Assembly (NCBI GenBank): GCA_943324395.2
Contig: CALPLL020000089.1
Span: 1-7,518 of the forward strand
DNA from: Rhizobium sp. Q54
GTDB taxonomy: Bacteria; Bacteroidota; Bacteroidia; Flavobacteriales; Flavobacteriaceae
Length of the DNA stretch: 7,518 nt
Direction: 5' to 3'
Shown here piece after piece: positions 6,977-7,518 of this stretch. The notes beneath the pieces were generated by a model. That model ran no database searches, was not told where the DNA came from, and saw nothing but the letters and a program-made list of their open reading frames with translations. Numbering within the stretch: the first letter of the stretch is position 1; every line of letters begins with the position of its first letter. The position numbers were made by a program, and so were the translations under genes.

Positions 6977-7518
6977 CATCTGCGTTTTTTAAAATAATAA
7001 ACCATTACAATTACAATACTAAACATTGCCGCAATTACGATATAATAGCCGTTTGGATTTTTCAATTCAGGCATGTTTTCAAAATTCATCCCATAAACAC
7101 CAACAATAAAAGTTAAGGGAATAAAAATTGCCGATACAATAGTCAGTGTTTTCATGACCTCATTCATTTTATGATTTTGAGATGAAAAAAAGAAGTTGGA
7201 GGCGCTATCTAATGTCACCATATCGTCATCAATTTGATCTAAAAGTTCTAAACTTTTTTGATGCAAACGAGAGAAAAAACTGAAATTCTCATGTTCAATT
7301 GCATTAAAAACATTGTCATCTTTAATACTTTTAATAGAATATAAAGAATCTCGTAACGGAATAATGGATCGTTTTAAAAAGTTAAAATTATCTCTATGCT
7401 TCTCTATTTGCACCAAAATTGAAGGATTAGCACTTGTTTTTGATAAATTAATTAGTAATTCTACTTTATTTTCCTCCGCTTCAATGGTAATGTAAAAATT
7501 TTCCATTATTGCATCCAA
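6970..7518 (-). CDS. corA: CorA-family magnesium/divalent cation transporter, C-terminal part (5' end beyond window)
   Basis: CorA proteins are inner-membrane pentameric channels that take up Mg2+, and in some cases Co2+ or Ni2+. The visible 182 residues run off the right edge with the frame still open. About half of a typical protein of 320-360 residues is missing, including the N-terminal regulatory domain. What is seen is a long helical stalk (KVELLINLSKT to NFFFSSQNHKMNEVMKTL), then TM1 (TIVSAIFIPLTFIVGVY). Next come the signature GMN at residues 143-145 (7084-7092), the short periplasmic loop ENMPEL, TM2 (YYIVIAAMFSIVIVMVYYF) and the basic cytoplasmic end KKRRWF. All are hallmarks of the family and look intact. 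The first visible codon, TTG at the edge, is most likely an internal leucine rather than a start. The gene converges on the aldehyde dehydrogenase gene with 3 bp between stops. Confidence 0.93.
   Translation of the reverse strand: MDAIMENFYITIEAEENKVELLINLSKTSANPSILVQIEKHRDNFNFLKRSIIPLRDSLYSIKSIKDDNVFNAIEHENFSFFSRLHQKSLELLDQIDDDMVTLDSASNFFFSSQNHKMNEVMKTLTIVSAIFIPLTFIVGVYGMNFENMPELKNPNGYYIVIAAMFSIVIVMVYYFKKRRWF

Noticed and set aside
7313..7495. Plus-strand 60-codon open frame opposite corA
   Set aside because: It is antisense to the conserved CorA stalk helix, with no domain or plausible leader.
1..7518. Mobile element, prophage, CRISPR, tRNA or defence-island signals
   Set aside because: No transposase, integrase, direct-repeat array, tRNA cloverleaf or abrupt composition change was seen; genes are typical chromosomal metabolism, RNA modification and transport.

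Overview
The window looks like ordinary chromosome from a Bacteroidota bacterium of the Flavobacteriaceae type, Flavobacterium or a close relative. The DNA is strongly AT-rich (roughly one third G+C by eye). Start codons are preceded by A-rich leaders with no Shine-Dalgarno sequence. Two matches to the Bacteroidota -7 box TAnnTTTG precede genes, and the best protein matches by recall are flavobacterial.

Layout: positions 30-1052 (+) encode a LacI-type transcription factor that is complete except for a recognisable start codon. A 147-bp AT-rich spacer with a perfect 14-bp palindrome and a -7 box leads into five co-directional genes. These are a one-chain iron-sulfur L-serine dehydratase (sdaA, 1200-2627), ketopantoate hydroxymethyltransferase (panB, 2698-3516), an RluA-family pseudouridine synthase (3546-4235), a secreted predicted outer-membrane beta-barrel protein resembling DUF5723 (4282-5625) and a class 3-type aldehyde dehydrogenase (5638-6966). 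On the minus strand the C-terminal half of a CorA-type magnesium channel (6970-7518) enters from the right edge and converges on the aldehyde dehydrogenase with only 3 bp between stop codons.

Spacers within the plus-strand run are 70, 29, 46 and 12 bp, so co-transcription of at least panB with the pseudouridine synthase, and of the barrel protein with the aldehyde dehydrogenase, is plausible. The gene set is mostly housekeeping. Serine dehydratase makes pyruvate, which through valine biosynthesis leads to 2-ketoisovalerate, the PanB substrate; this link is biochemical inference, not proof of joint regulation. Nothing suggests a mobile element, CRISPR array, RNA gene or defence system, and I do not see an undescribed multi-gene system. 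The points most worth checking are the missing start codon of the LacI-type gene, the stop-bounded short N-terminus of the aldehyde dehydrogenase, the C-terminal cysteine of the serine dehydratase, and the hairpin just upstream of the pseudouridine synthase.
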